From positions 1 through 29,714 of the IMG/VR virus record IMGVR_UViG_3300047380_000735: 29,714 bases of DNA; one strand, given 5' to 3'. The DNA is from a virus. This document shows positions 16,224 through 23,613 of this stretch, in pieces. Made by a program: the position numbers and the translations under genes. The notes beneath the pieces were generated by a model, which worked only from the letters and a program-made list of their open reading frames with translations, made no database searches and had not been told where the DNA came from. Position 1 is the stretch's first letter. Every line of letters begins with the position of its first letter.

Positions 16224-17996
16224 TTATCCGTTTGCTAATTTTCTCAATTCTTTAACAATATTCGAGTTTTTGCCTTTGGTTTTACCATAAGCATCTACAT
16301 CTGTTACTGCATTAATATCTACTGAGTCTGATGGTTGTATGTAGAATCTACCACGACCCAGGTTAAACATTGATTCAATTTCAGCTTTATCTCTTGGTCT
16401 TGCTGGTTTTAATTTAACAATTACTACCATTCTTTCCGGGAAATCATTAGGTCCCATAGCTCCTTCGAAATTCACTTCAGTATCAGTACATGCCATATTA
16501 CCCATAACCGCAATAGGATTTAATGGATTACCAATAGTAACATGCCATTGTCCAGTTGAATCACCAGTTAAAAGAGACTGAACTGCTTGTCCTCCCTGTG
16601 GAGTATTAAACATTTTCATTAAACCACCTCCTAATAAATTTCCAAAAACTTTACCAATTCCATTCTTTTTTAAACCATCTTTTACATTGTCAAACATTTG
16701 AGTCAGACTAGCTCCTCTCCCACTCTTTGTAATATCTTGAAGAACAGTCTGCATAAAACCTCCAAAATCTCCATTTCTTATTTTTTCAATATCACCTAGC
16801 GGTTTAGTAATTGATCCATCTCCAATATATCTAACGGCCCCACCCCAAAAAGGAGCATTATTATATGTAAGAGCCAATATGTTTGCAAGTTGATCCATCA
16901 TTAAAATTTTAGGATTTGATCCTCCAAGATCTCTTAGCTCATATTCAAACTTAAGACTAAATTCTTGATTAAATGTCATACCCTGTTCTCTCATTAAAAC
17001 TTTATTAATTACATTGATAGGGCCAAACACGTGATTAGGATATGTATTAGTAAATGAATCATACCCTGCATTTGCGTCTGCTGATGCCGTTTCATAAGCG
17101 TCTTTACCCTGTGCTGCAGATGCTGCAGCTGATAATAACCTGTCTCCCGCGATTCTAGCTCCAAATGTACCCGATCTCGATTTTGTTTGAGATTGTAGTG
17201 TTTGGACTTTAGCCTCAGCTTCTTTCCAATTGAAACCATGTGAAAATTTCATAATATCTGATAGATTATTACCAGTAGATTCTCCCATCCAAGTAATAGC
17301 TCGAGCAATATCCGGTTGAGGTACACTCTCACCGCCCATACTTTTTGGAGATATAATATCATCAGGACATGGAAATGAAAATCTTCTTAAAGTAATCATC
17401 ATGTTATTTGGTATTTTACCAAAATAACGTGTTAATGCAAAATCAGAATAACTATATGCATATCCATAATTATCGGCAATTCCTTCGGTCATTTGTATAA
17501 TTTTAGATGCAGTTGGATTTGCTAATACACTCGGGTCAATTTTATTAAAATGCTTACTTGCACCACCGGCTTTACCACCTTCTGGGTTTAAAACACTTCC
17601 TCTAAAATCAACTAAAGAATATTTACTAAATAAAGAAAATGGTCTTGGACCTATTGTAATGTCTCCTCCGGTCGTTTTTCCGTCTAAACCGTCAGGAATT
17701 GTATGAGTGACTGACTCTTCTAAATTTGTATAAAATTTAGAGCCATCAGTACCTACATTTTCAACTGTAATATCCCCAGATACTCCTGCGATATTTAAGT
17801 TATTATCTAATTCTTGATTAGATTTTAAAGAGTTATTTGTATTTCTAGAAGTAAGTTGAGATTGAACCCCGTCAGGATTTTCTAAATCAACGTCAAAGCC
17901 GGCTGCCCTTTTAATAGAGTTTATCCCACCTTGAATTCCTTTACTGATTCCCTTTCCAACCGAATTAGTCGCACCTTTTATATTAAGTCCTGGCAT
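16224..17996 (-). CDS. Tail-tube-cap/baseplate central protein (590 aa), gp48/gp54-like by context
   Basis: The N-terminus is Gly/Ser/Asn-rich (GKGISKGIQGGINSIKRAAG), followed by a long region with aromatic strands (FSLFSKYSLVDFRGS; YAYSYSDFALTRYFG; MITLRRFSFPCPDD). An Ala-rich segment (about 280-310) and a Gly-rich helix region (about 400-465) come next. The C-terminal domain reads GQWHVTIGNPLNPIAVMGNM, ACTDTEVNFEG, then FPERMVVIVKLKPARPRDKA and GRGRFYI. 'HVTIGNP-NP-.-MGN' with 'FP..M.V.V.LKPARPRDKA.IE.MF' recalls a module I have seen in tube-initiator proteins of T4-like Bacteroidetes and large phages. It is the first gene of the baseplate block; the TATATATAAT stretch upstream may be a promoter. 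Confidence 0.6.
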   Translation of the reverse strand: MPGLNIKGATNSVGKGISKGIQGGINSIKRAAGFDVDLENPDGVQSQLTSRNTNNSLKSNQELDNNLNIAGVSGDITVENVGTDGSKFYTNLEESVTHTIPDGLDGKTTGGDITIGPRPFSLFSKYSLVDFRGSVLNPEGGKAGGASKHFNKIDPSVLANPTASKIIQMTEGIADNYGYAYSYSDFALTRYFGKIPNNMMITLRRFSFPCPDDIISPKSMGGESVPQPDIARAITWMGESTGNNLSDIMKFSHGFNWKEAEAKVQTLQSQTKSRSGTFGARIAGDRLLSAAASAAQGKDAYETASADANAGYDSFTNTYPNHVFGPINVINKVLMREQGMTFNQEFSLKFEYELRDLGGSNPKILMMDQLANILALTYNNAPFWGGAVRYIGDGSITKPLGDIEKIRNGDFGGFMQTVLQDITKSGRGASLTQMFDNVKDGLKKNGIGKVFGNLLGGGLMKMFNTPQGGQAVQSLLTGDSTGQWHVTIGNPLNPIAVMGNMACTDTEVNFEGAMGPNDFPERMVVIVKLKPARPRDKAEIESMFNLGRGRFYIQPSDSVDINAVTDVDAYGKTKGKNSNIVKELRKLANG

Positions 17997-18047
17997 GTAA
18001 TTATATAATATTATTTAAACTAGTATTATATATATTCAGATTTATTC

Positions 18048-18638
18048 CTATGCTTTTAAGTTATCGTAATCTGGTCCTGTTGGTCTAAAAAGTAATTTAT
18101 CGTAGTATTTTTTATTGGAAGGTGCTCTATCTCCTAAAAACTTTTTAAGATGAGCTTCAAATACTCCTTTGGATTCATAATAATATTGGCCTTTAGAATA
18201 AGAGGATCTTGTGGCTTTTTCATATAAATCTCTTAATTCTTTTTCAATTAAAAAATCTTGAATATTATTATATAACTCTGAAATCTGGTTATATGATTTG
18301 GTACACATAACTGAATCGACTACAATTGAATAGGTTTCAGCGTTCGCATCTAGATATTTAGTAAGTTCATCTTTAGTTTTAAATTTATCTCTATTAAATC
18401 TAAATTTAGTTGAACCTCCATCGAAATTTTTATCAAAGTTCATATCGAAGAAATACCTTTTTAAAAAATTAATGTCATCATAGAACTTAACTATTCTAAT
18501 CTGATATTTAGGCATTGTCTCATCGAACTTAACGTCATATATAATTGCCCTTACCGGAAAAACTATATTTGAATATCTTGTGTTTGAAATTAAAGCGTGA
18601 ATATATTCACCTTTACTAAAAAGTCTATGATTAACCAT
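18048..18638 (-). CDS. Unknown protein (196 aa) ahead of the baseplate block
   Basis: I do not recognise this protein. The N-terminal half is beta-type (IVFPVRAIIYDVKFDETMPK, YQIRIVKFYDDINFL), with many Phe/Tyr/Asp. The second half is helical and charged, ending KKYYDKLLFRPTGPDY. No membrane segment, no catalytic motif. Its start overlaps the end of the 136-aa gene by 8 bp, so the two are co-translated. A 50-bp gap with TATATATAAT separates it from the tube-associated gene. A baseplate assembly factor (like T4 gp26/gp51/gp28) is possible by position only. Confidence 0.6.
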   Translation of the reverse strand: MVNHRLFSKGEYIHALISNTRYSNIVFPVRAIIYDVKFDETMPKYQIRIVKFYDDINFLKRYFFDMNFDKNFDGGSTKFRFNRDKFKTKDELTKYLDANAETYSIVVDSVMCTKSYNQISELYNNIQDFLIEKELRDLYEKATRSSYSKGQYYYESKGVFEAHLKKFLGDRAPSNKKYYDKLLFRPTGPDYDNLKA

Positions 18639-19041
18639 TATCTACAAACTTGACAAAATCAAACTTGCTTAAAATTGCTTTAGAAGGTATTTGATCCATG
18701 TTTAAAACATTTAAAACGAAGCTAATTTCTCTTTCAGTTATTGAATTTATTAAATCCTTTGTATTAGAAACTGTATCTATATTTAAGTTTTTAAACGAGT
18801 ATACTACTGTTGTGATAGGTTTCTTTTCAGGATTAACTGCGTTTTTTAAAGATTGGATAATATTTAAACCTATGATAGAGTCTATTGGCTCCTCATTATA
18901 AGGATCTGCCTTTATAAGTTTATTTTTAATTATAGAATAATCTATGATACTTAATTGAGGATCTTCAATTGATCTTACGAACTTATTGAAATCTCTCTTT
19001 GATTTATACCAAACACATTCTATATTTAGATTACTATCCAT
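18631..19041 (-). CDS. Unknown small protein (136 aa)
   Basis: A mixed alpha/beta protein with no recognised family. It opens with MDSNLNIECVWYKSKRDFNK and has a helical centre (SIIGLNIIQSLKNAVNPEKK). A strand PITTVVYSFKNLNID is followed by a helix DLINSITEREISFVLNVLN. It overlaps both neighbours by 8 bp, forming a translationally coupled trio with the 104-aa and 196-aa genes. No motif supports a function. T4 places hub-assembly proteins near here, which is only a hint. Confidence 0.6.
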   Translation of the reverse strand: MDSNLNIECVWYKSKRDFNKFVRSIEDPQLSIIDYSIIKNKLIKADPYNEEPIDSIIGLNIIQSLKNAVNPEKKPITTVVYSFKNLNIDTVSNTKDLINSITEREISFVLNVLNMDQIPSKAILSKFDFVKFVDNG

Positions 19042-19348
19042 TTTTCTTTTCTTGCAACTCTTTTATTTTGAGTTCCAAATTCTTTATTTTAAAATCAATT
19101 TCAGAGGGAGAAGCTTTATAATGTTCTCCCCAATCTGAATCAATTTGTATCTGTATTTTAGATTTAGAGTTTCCTAATTCTAGACCAACGTCTATACAAA
19201 GTTCTTCAATAAATTTAATTTTGTTCGATATACTATCAAACTCATATACTGTAGTAGATTCGTAAGTTTCTCCAGCACCGTTAATATTGTCATCAACCAC
19301 TGATCTAATTACGCCATTATCTGCTAGTTGTAATTTAATTTCCTGCAT
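19034..19348 (-). CDS. Unknown small acidic protein with C-terminal coiled coil (104 aa)
   Basis: The first 60 residues are acidic and mixed (YESTTVYEFDSISNKIKFIE, then a helix ELCIDVGLELG). The end is a clear amphipathic coiled coil (EIDFKIKNLELKIKELQEKK). Start and stop overlap the neighbouring genes by 14 and 8 bp. No family is recognised. The coiled coil suggests oligomerisation or a partner among the adjacent small proteins. Confidence 0.6.
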   Translation of the reverse strand: MQEIKLQLADNGVIRSVVDDNINGAGETYESTTVYEFDSISNKIKFIEELCIDVGLELGNSKSKIQIQIDSDWGEHYKASPSEIDFKIKNLELKIKELQEKKNG

Positions 19349-19727
19349 TTTTTCTAGCTGCTAAAGATTGTTGAGCTTCTCTTCTTAATACATTTGCCTG
19401 TTTTTTATCAGCTCTATAAGTATCTTTATCTTTAATTGCAGTTATTGTCCATGCTTCTTCTAATTTAGAAATTTCATCAGAGTTATATCCGAAAGATTCC
19501 CAAGTTTCTTTTAATATATTTAATTTAGACATTAGTTGCTCTTCAATTGAGTCTAATCTTCTCTTTTCGTTTATACGTTCTGATTCTTTTCCGTCTTCAG
19601 CCATTTTAGTATACCATGCTATTCCTTGCTCTGAAAATCTACCGAACATGTTTTTTATTTTTAAAAAACCTGCTTGTCTAAATTGTTGTCTTTTTTGCTT
19701 TCTAGCGTATGATGATCCTTTTGCCAT
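19335..19727 (-). CDS. Unknown basic helical protein (130 aa), first gene behind a late promoter
   Basis: The N-terminus is strongly basic (GSSYARKQKRQQFRQAGFLK) and the rest is helical and charged, with a central coiled-coil stretch (KRRLDSIEEQLMSKLNILKE) and a Lys/Arg/Ala-rich tail. No named domain. TATAAATA lies 29 bases before the ATG, and the gene leads the coupled group 19727 to 18048. Nucleic-acid or scaffold binding is conceivable from charge only. Confidence 0.6.
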   Translation of the reverse strand: MAKGSSYARKQKRQQFRQAGFLKIKNMFGRFSEQGIAWYTKMAEDGKESERINEKRRLDSIEEQLMSKLNILKETWESFGYNSDEISKLEEAWTITAIKDKDTYRADKKQANVLRREAQQSLAARKNAGN

Positions 19728-19755
19728 TTTTATAAATGTTTAATTGATTATAGTA

Positions 19756-19763
19756 TATTTATA
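19756..19763 (-). promoter_or_regulatory. T4-type late promoter TATAAATA
   Basis: The minus strand reads TATAAATA, the exact T4 late consensus core recognised by gp55, 29 bases upstream of the 130-aa start and at the head of a coupled gene group. It is followed by TACTATAAT, partly like the T4 TATAAATACTATT extension. The region is AT-rich, so the match is suggestive. Confidence 0.45.
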
Positions 19764-19772
19764 CTTTTTATA

Positions 19773-20273
19773 TTATGAGTAGTATTCTTTTAAGAATTCT
19801 ACAATATTTCCTTTAATGTACTCTTGTAATTTATCTAATTCTATTTGAGAAAGGGCAACTGACATTATCTCGTCATTAAGATCCTCGTCTTCCATACTTT
19901 CAGATAACATAGAATGTAGAGCTGGTGTAGGAATGTTTAAATTGATTTGAATAGGAACACTAACTACATTTTTCTTACTCATTTTAGTAATCATCTTACC
20001 CATAATAGAAGGTTGGTGTTCTTGTTCTACAGAAATTTGCTGCGTAGGTACAGGCTCTTTATCTTCTATCTTGATTGATGGGGTTACAGTAGGAAATGGA
20101 ATTACATCATTTTCTACTTTCTCTAGAAACTCACCAATAACATTGTTAAAAATTTGAGAACCATCTGTAAAATATGTAAACTTAGAATCTCTATGATCAA
20201 CTGTAACTATTTTACCAAAGCTTTCTCCTTTTTTCCATTGGTATTTTTCTATATTATCTTTCACTTCTGCCAT
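19773..20273 (-). CDS. Unknown protein (166 aa)
   Basis: Residues 10-50 have strand-rich sequence (YQWKKGESFGKIVTVDHRDS, KFTYFTDGSQIFNNVIGEFL). A Pro/Gln/Glu-rich linker (about 60-90) follows. The third part is IQINLNIPTPALHSMLSESM followed by acidic and hydrophobic helices ending DKLQEYIKGNIVEFLKEYYS. No family is recognised. The short SH3-like strand start could bind a partner. It follows the 71-aa gene by one base, and so belongs to the dCMP deaminase transcript. It has no Shine-Dalgarno. Confidence 0.6.
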   Translation of the reverse strand: MAEVKDNIEKYQWKKGESFGKIVTVDHRDSKFTYFTDGSQIFNNVIGEFLEKVENDVIPFPTVTPSIKIEDKEPVPTQQISVEQEHQPSIMGKMITKMSKKNVVSVPIQINLNIPTPALHSMLSESMEDEDLNDEIMSVALSQIELDKLQEYIKGNIVEFLKEYYS

Positions 20274-20274
20274 T

Positions 20275-20490
20275 TTATGAATTTATTATTATATCACTAA
20301 AATCGGTTTTGTTTATTTTATTGTTTTTTTGAAATTCTTCAATAAACTCAATTGATTCAGATGGACCTATAAGAGCATCTGGTGATGTTACATATATTTT
20401 ATAAAACCAATTAGATCCTTTCTCTAATAGTGTCTTTTTTAATTCTTTAACCTCTGGTACGTATCTTTTATTAAATCCCATTAATTCCAA
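20275..20490 (-). CDS. Unknown small protein (71 aa)
   Basis: A 71-residue protein with helical pattern (YVPEVKELKKTLLEKGSNWF) and the segment YKIYVTSPDALIGPSESIEF. No recognised family. The start overlaps the end of the dCMP deaminase gene by 10 bp, and only one base separates it from the 166-aa gene. A gene this tightly coupled in the same frame direction is likely real. Confidence 0.6.
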   Translation of the reverse strand: MELMGFNKRYVPEVKELKKTLLEKGSNWFYKIYVTSPDALIGPSESIEFIEEFQKNNKINKTDFSDIIINS

Positions 20491-20897
20491 ACATTTACTT
20501 GTTCAACAATAATACCAGCTTGTTGTAATAGTTCAACACCGCTCATATCTCTATAATCTTCTGTATAATATACCTTTGATATACCAGCTTGTATAATTAA
20601 CTTTGCACATCCAAAACAAGGACATGTTGTCGTATATAGCTCTGCACCTTCGCAACTCATTGTTGATTTAGCAACTTTCATAATTGCATTTGATTCAGCA
20701 TGTAAGACTGCTGGTTTTGTTATATTACCATCTTCACACACATTATTAAATCCATGTGGCATTCCATTATATCCGAAAGAAATAACTTGATGATCTTTTA
20801 CGATAATACACCCTACCTTTCTTCTTTCAGCATAACTTAACTTTGCAAACTGATATGCGTTTTGCATGTAAATTATTTCAATAGGTAATCTTGGCAT
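20481..20897 (-). CDS. dCMP deaminase (138 aa)
   Basis: It converts dCMP to dUMP, feeding dTMP synthesis for phage DNA. The zinc motifs of the cytidine/deoxycytidylate deaminase family (PF00383) are complete: HAE at 66-68 (KPAVLHAESNAI) with Glu68 as proton shuttle, and PCFGC at 93-97 giving Cys94 and Cys97. RRKVGCIIVKD and the FGYNGMPHGFNN loop are characteristic of the dCMP branch. Phage T4 Cd is 193 aa; this one is close to the bacterial ComEB length. A palindrome and a terminator lie directly upstream, so it begins a new transcript. It overlaps the next gene by 10 bp. Confidence 0.93.
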   Translation of the reverse strand: MPRLPIEIIYMQNAYQFAKLSYAERRKVGCIIVKDHQVISFGYNGMPHGFNNVCEDGNITKPAVLHAESNAIMKVAKSTMSCEGAELYTTTCPCFGCAKLIIQAGISKVYYTEDYRDMSGVELLQQAGIIVEQVNVWN

Positions 20898-20907
20898 GTT
20901 TATTTGT

Positions 20908-20932
20908 TTTATTGATATATTATATCAATAAA
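20908..20932 (-). promoter_or_regulatory. Perfect 11-bp inverted repeat over a TATAAT box, upstream of dCMP deaminase
   Basis: TTTATTGATAT (20908-20918) and ATATCAATAAA (20922-20932) are perfect inverted arms with a 3-base centre. On the minus strand the centre spells GATATAATATATC, which includes a TATAAT -10 hexamer. It ends 10 bases before the ATG. It is either an operator covering the promoter or an AT-rich hairpin; no protein partner is visible. Confidence 0.5.
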
Positions 20933-20951
20933 CGTAGAATAGTTTCTAAAT

Positions 20952-20980
20952 AAAAAAAGCCTGGAAATATCCAGGCTTTA
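20952..20980 (-). terminator. Rho-independent terminator after the acidic repeat protein
   Basis: On the minus strand AAAGCCTGG, a six-base loop (ATATTT) and CCAGGCTTT form a 9-bp GC-rich stem followed by T7. It is 22 bases after the stop at 21003. The plus strand lacks a T-tract after the stem. It is the strongest terminator in the window. Confidence 0.88.
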
Positions 20981-21002
20981 TTAGAGAGTAAATTATATGT
21001 TA

Positions 21003-21725
21003 TTAAGCTTCTTCAGCGTCATGTGCGCTATCAGATTCTTTCATTTCATTCATTTTATTCGTGTAAGACTCTATCATAGAATTACAAGCAGCTTCATAAG
21101 CTTCTACTGCGTATTCTTCTTTCATTTCTTTTAAAGATTTTGCAGCTAACGCAGCGATTAATGCAGCGTTTTCTTTCATATAAGATTCTACAGTGTGTTC
21201 GTCATGTGCATCGTCTTCGTAAGCTTTAGCTTCGTTTTTACAAGACTCATAAACTTCTGTTAACATTTCAGATACTGATTTGTGTGATTCTTCTTCAGCT
21301 TCAACCTCTTCAGATTCTTCAACAGCTTCTTCTTCAGTTGCTTCTTCTTCAACCTCTTCAGCTTCAACCTCTTCAGATTCTTCAACAGCTTCTTCTTCAG
21401 TTGCTTCTTCTTCAACCTCTTCAGCTTCAACCTCTTCAGATTCTTCTACTTTGTAAGTTTCTCCTTCGAATTCGAATTCTTTCTCACCAGCTTCTTTAGC
21501 TTTTCTAACTGCATCTCCAAAGGCGTTACCTTCTTTAACATCAGTTTCTTCAGTTTCTGTTAATTCCTTAACTTCGTCTCTTTCAGATTGTACAGTTTCT
21601 GCTTTAGCTTGTGCTTCTTCAGACCCTTTTTCATCTGGAGCTCCTAATTCAACAACGTCTTGTTGAATTTCTTCAGTTCTATCCATTTCAGATAAAAACT
21701 GTTCAAATGATTTTAATTTTGCCAT
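21003..21725 (-). CDS. Acidic repeat protein with T4-type capsid-targeting sequence (240 aa)
   Basis: The N-terminus MAKLKSFEQFLSEMDR resembles the capsid-targeting sequence of T4 internal proteins (MKTYQEFIAE type). L11-S12-E13 fits the gp21 protease rule (L/I)-x-E. The body is extremely Glu-rich. A conserved core-type segment is GDAVRKAKEAGEKEFEFEGE, then TYKVEE. A 21-residue unit (ESEEVEAEEVEEE, ATEEEAVE) is repeated twice plus a part. The C-terminus is helical, Ala-rich (ENAALIAALAAKSLKEMKEE) and then acidic again. A prohead core or internal head protein is the best reading: such proteins are very acidic and cut during maturation. No capsid gene lies within the window. Confidence 0.75.
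   Translation of the reverse strand: MAKLKSFEQFLSEMDRTEEIQQDVVELGAPDEKGSEEAQAKAETVQSERDEVKELTETEETDVKEGNAFGDAVRKAKEAGEKEFEFEGETYKVEESEEVEAEEVEEEATEEEAVEESEEVEAEEVEEEATEEEAVEESEEVEAEEESHKSVSEMLTEVYESCKNEAKAYEDDAHDEHTVESYMKENAALIAALAAKSLKEMKEEYAVEAYEAACNSMIESYTNKMNEMKESDSAHDAEEA
21298..21445 (-). repeat. 63-bp tandem repeat, 2.3 copies, inside the acidic protein gene
   Basis: Units at 21298-21360 and 21361-21423 are identical in the bases I compared. A third partial unit follows from 21424. Each codes for 21 residues, very rich in Glu, Val and Ala. The DNA identity, not only the protein, suggests recent duplication. Confidence 0.9.
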
Positions 21726-21787
21726 AATATGTTAAAAATTATTGTTTTTTATTATTAGATTATATATCTATATTATATTGTTGATTT

Positions 21788-22138
21788 TTAATTCTTTTTT
21801 ATAAGTATTTTTAGTTGAGATTTACCTGGTATAATTCTATGAATTGTTCCTTTCGGTATTTTAATATCAATCCCTGTAAGTAATGGAGTTGGTATCTCAT
21901 TGTCATATTGAAATTTCCAATCGGAGTCTTCTAATACTTTAATAAGTCTATCTTCAGGATCACTGTGCCATTTATATAAGTGGTCTGGATATTTTTCTTT
22001 AAATTCTCTTATGATTTCATTTTCTGAAACGATTGTCTCTGTAAAAGGTAATGTCTGATCATCTATCATAGATATCATTTCATCCATTGTCATGTCTTTA
22101 CATTTACATGATTTACATTTGCAATCTTTTTCTACCAT
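21788..22138 (-). CDS. Small protein with N-terminal Cys cluster (116 aa)
   Basis: The protein begins MVEKDCKCKSCKCKDM, a CxCxxCxC arrangement (Cys6, 8, 11, 13) that could bind a metal ion. Residues about 60-116 form a compact segment: PDHLYKWHSDPEDRLIKVLE, DSDWKFQYDN, then TGIDIKIPKGTIHRIIPG. This recurs in phage hypothetical proteins as far as I recall. Its function is unknown. Its start overlaps the end of the 179-aa gene by 7 bp. It is 62 bp ahead of the acidic core-like gene. Confidence 0.65.
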   Translation of the reverse strand: MVEKDCKCKSCKCKDMTMDEMISMIDDQTLPFTETIVSENEIIREFKEKYPDHLYKWHSDPEDRLIKVLEDSDWKFQYDNEIPTPLLTGIDIKIPKGTIHRIIPGKSQLKILIKKN

Positions 22139-22671
22139 GGTTGATCACTTTTTAAGCCAAGTTGTTTTCCAAATAATGTAGGCCCATAACATGCCCAGAA
22201 TCCTGCTTTCATAGGATCCATTTTAGCTGCTTTATCACATCCATGTCTTGCCCAAAAACTAGCAGCCTTTCCAGGATCATCGTTTTTTACAGAAAGATTA
22301 GGATCTCCCCATTCTACTTTCTTTGCAAGAATGTTTCCTTCTTTATCTTTTCTTCCTCCGTCTCTATATACTATAAATTTCTTTTTACCTCCTCTTTCTG
22401 GAGAGTCTAATTTAACTTTAATAGTTTTACCGCCACGTGGAGTATATAATGCTGAAGTACCTACGTCTAAATTTTTAGCCATCCATCCTGAAGGACCTTT
22501 TAATATTATATTGTTTTTATCCCAGTATTGTTTTACTTCTTCAAACAATTTAGAATATGCATCACTTCCTAAACGAAAGAATGAATTAGTAAGATCTAAT
22601 CCTTCTTCGATGTGAGCTTTTAATTCAGGTGAAACATTGTTCCAATCTTCAAATGTTTTTATAAACTTCAT
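22132..22671 (-). CDS. Conserved phage protein with GDPNLSVK/RHGCD domain (179 aa)
   Basis: The C-terminal half has a pattern repeatedly found in marine phages: KKFIVYRDGGRKDKEG, then KKVEWGDPNLSVKNDDPGKA, SFWARHGCDKAAKMD and KAGFWACYGPTL. Family members usually show 'FGDPNM.IKRDDPERRKSFRARH.CD' and 'KARYWSC', and no activity is known to me. The N-terminus, MKFIKTFEDWNNVS, resembles a capsid-targeting start but lacks a clear (L/I)-x-E cut site. The Cys and His residues could bind metal. It is next to the acidic core-like protein and may share a head-assembly role, which is inference. Confidence 0.65.
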   Translation of the reverse strand: MKFIKTFEDWNNVSPELKAHIEEGLDLTNSFFRLGSDAYSKLFEEVKQYWDKNNIILKGPSGWMAKNLDVGTSALYTPRGGKTIKVKLDSPERGGKKKFIVYRDGGRKDKEGNILAKKVEWGDPNLSVKNDDPGKAASFWARHGCDKAAKMDPMKAGFWACYGPTLFGKQLGLKSDQPW

Positions 22672-22686
22672 AGGTTATATATTCAT

Positions 22687-23610
22687 TTAACTTAGGACTA
22701 ATTCGTAGTCTTTTTGATATTTGATTAATGCAAGTTCTTTTGCTTTTACTTCTAGTTCAATATCTAGATCCATGTTATATGTTTCTATCTTTTCATAAAC
22801 ATAATCAGCATGTGCTCTGATAATAACACTAGCGTCTTCATGTAGCTTTTTGGATGATGAATAGTGACATAGTTGTCGAATTCCTTTTGGCCAAGTTTTT
22901 GAAGCAAGTCGAAGAGCATCTTCTTCAGGCATTGGATCTTCATAGCATCTATGGTGGTGATAATCAAAAGTAATTGGAGTACCTATTTGTTCATATATCT
23001 CGTATAGATCTTGAACTGAATACTGTGCTGGCTTGTCATCGTTTTCTAGAACAAGTCTTGCTTTTGCAGAATCACCAAGTCTTTTAAAGTTATCTATAAA
23101 TCTTTGCTTTGCAGATTCTTTATCGCCGTATGAACCACCTACATGTATATTCATAGAATATGTGTGGTTTTGAGGTAGTCCCATCGTATCCATAATAAAT
23201 GCATGTTGATTTAATTCTCGTATTGTAGTTTCAACAACCTTTTGAGTAGGGCTTGGTAATACACAAAACTGACCTGGGTGAAAACCAACTCTTTGATTAT
23301 ATGATTGTGCAAGAGTACCTGCGCCTTTTAATAAGTTTTTGATTGTTTTCCAATTAGGTAAATCAGTTAGCTCATACTCACTCATCCAAGGGAACATAGA
23401 ACTAGACATACGATAGATATTGATACCTTTCTTTTTATTCCATTTAATAATTTCAATCATATCACGAACATTTGCTTCAGCTAATTCACCAGCGTATTTG
23501 ATGCCTTTTGCTTGAAACGTTCGCTTGATCATAGATCTACCGATTTTGATACCTTCTTTTTCTTGTAATGTGAGATTGATACAACAGTACCCTAAATTTA
23601 CTTGTGCCAT
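22687..23610 (-). CDS. uvsE: UV damage endonuclease UvsE/UVDE (307 aa)
   Basis: It nicks DNA 5' to pyrimidine dimers and other distortions, allowing excision repair. All UvdE (PF03851) TIM-barrel motifs are visible: RMSSSMFPW (67-75), HPGQFCVLPS (111-120), NIHVGGSYGDK (154-164), LVLENDD (186-192), FDYHHH (215-220), RAHADYV (265-271) and DIELEVKAKE (283-292). His, Glu and Asp residues of these motifs hold the metal cluster. Length is normal for bacterial UvsE (about 300 aa). T4 uses the unrelated DenV glycosylase. It is 15 bp ahead of the GDPNL gene and 3 bp behind the 77-aa gene, so it lies inside a multigene unit. Confidence 0.96.
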   Translation of the reverse strand: MAQVNLGYCCINLTLQEKEGIKIGRSMIKRTFQAKGIKYAGELAEANVRDMIEIIKWNKKKGINIYRMSSSMFPWMSEYELTDLPNWKTIKNLLKGAGTLAQSYNQRVGFHPGQFCVLPSPTQKVVETTIRELNQHAFIMDTMGLPQNHTYSMNIHVGGSYGDKESAKQRFIDNFKRLGDSAKARLVLENDDKPAQYSVQDLYEIYEQIGTPITFDYHHHRCYEDPMPEEDALRLASKTWPKGIRQLCHYSSSKKLHEDASVIIRAHADYVYEKIETYNMDLDIELEVKAKELALIKYQKDYELVLS

Positions 23611-23613
23611 ATA

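Noticed and set aside
21284-21499. Plus-strand Leu/Gln-rich frame
   Set aside because: Antisense of the Glu-rich tandem repeat; no start context, no homology.
22331-22615. Plus-strand frame of 94 aa across the GDPNL gene
   Set aside because: Antisense to a gene with a recognisable domain and overlapping neighbours; hydrophobic Ser/Pro composition is typical for shadows of basic proteins.
22785-22967. Minus-strand alternative frame of 60 aa inside uvsE
   Set aside because: It is in another frame of a complete UvsE gene; no independent signals.
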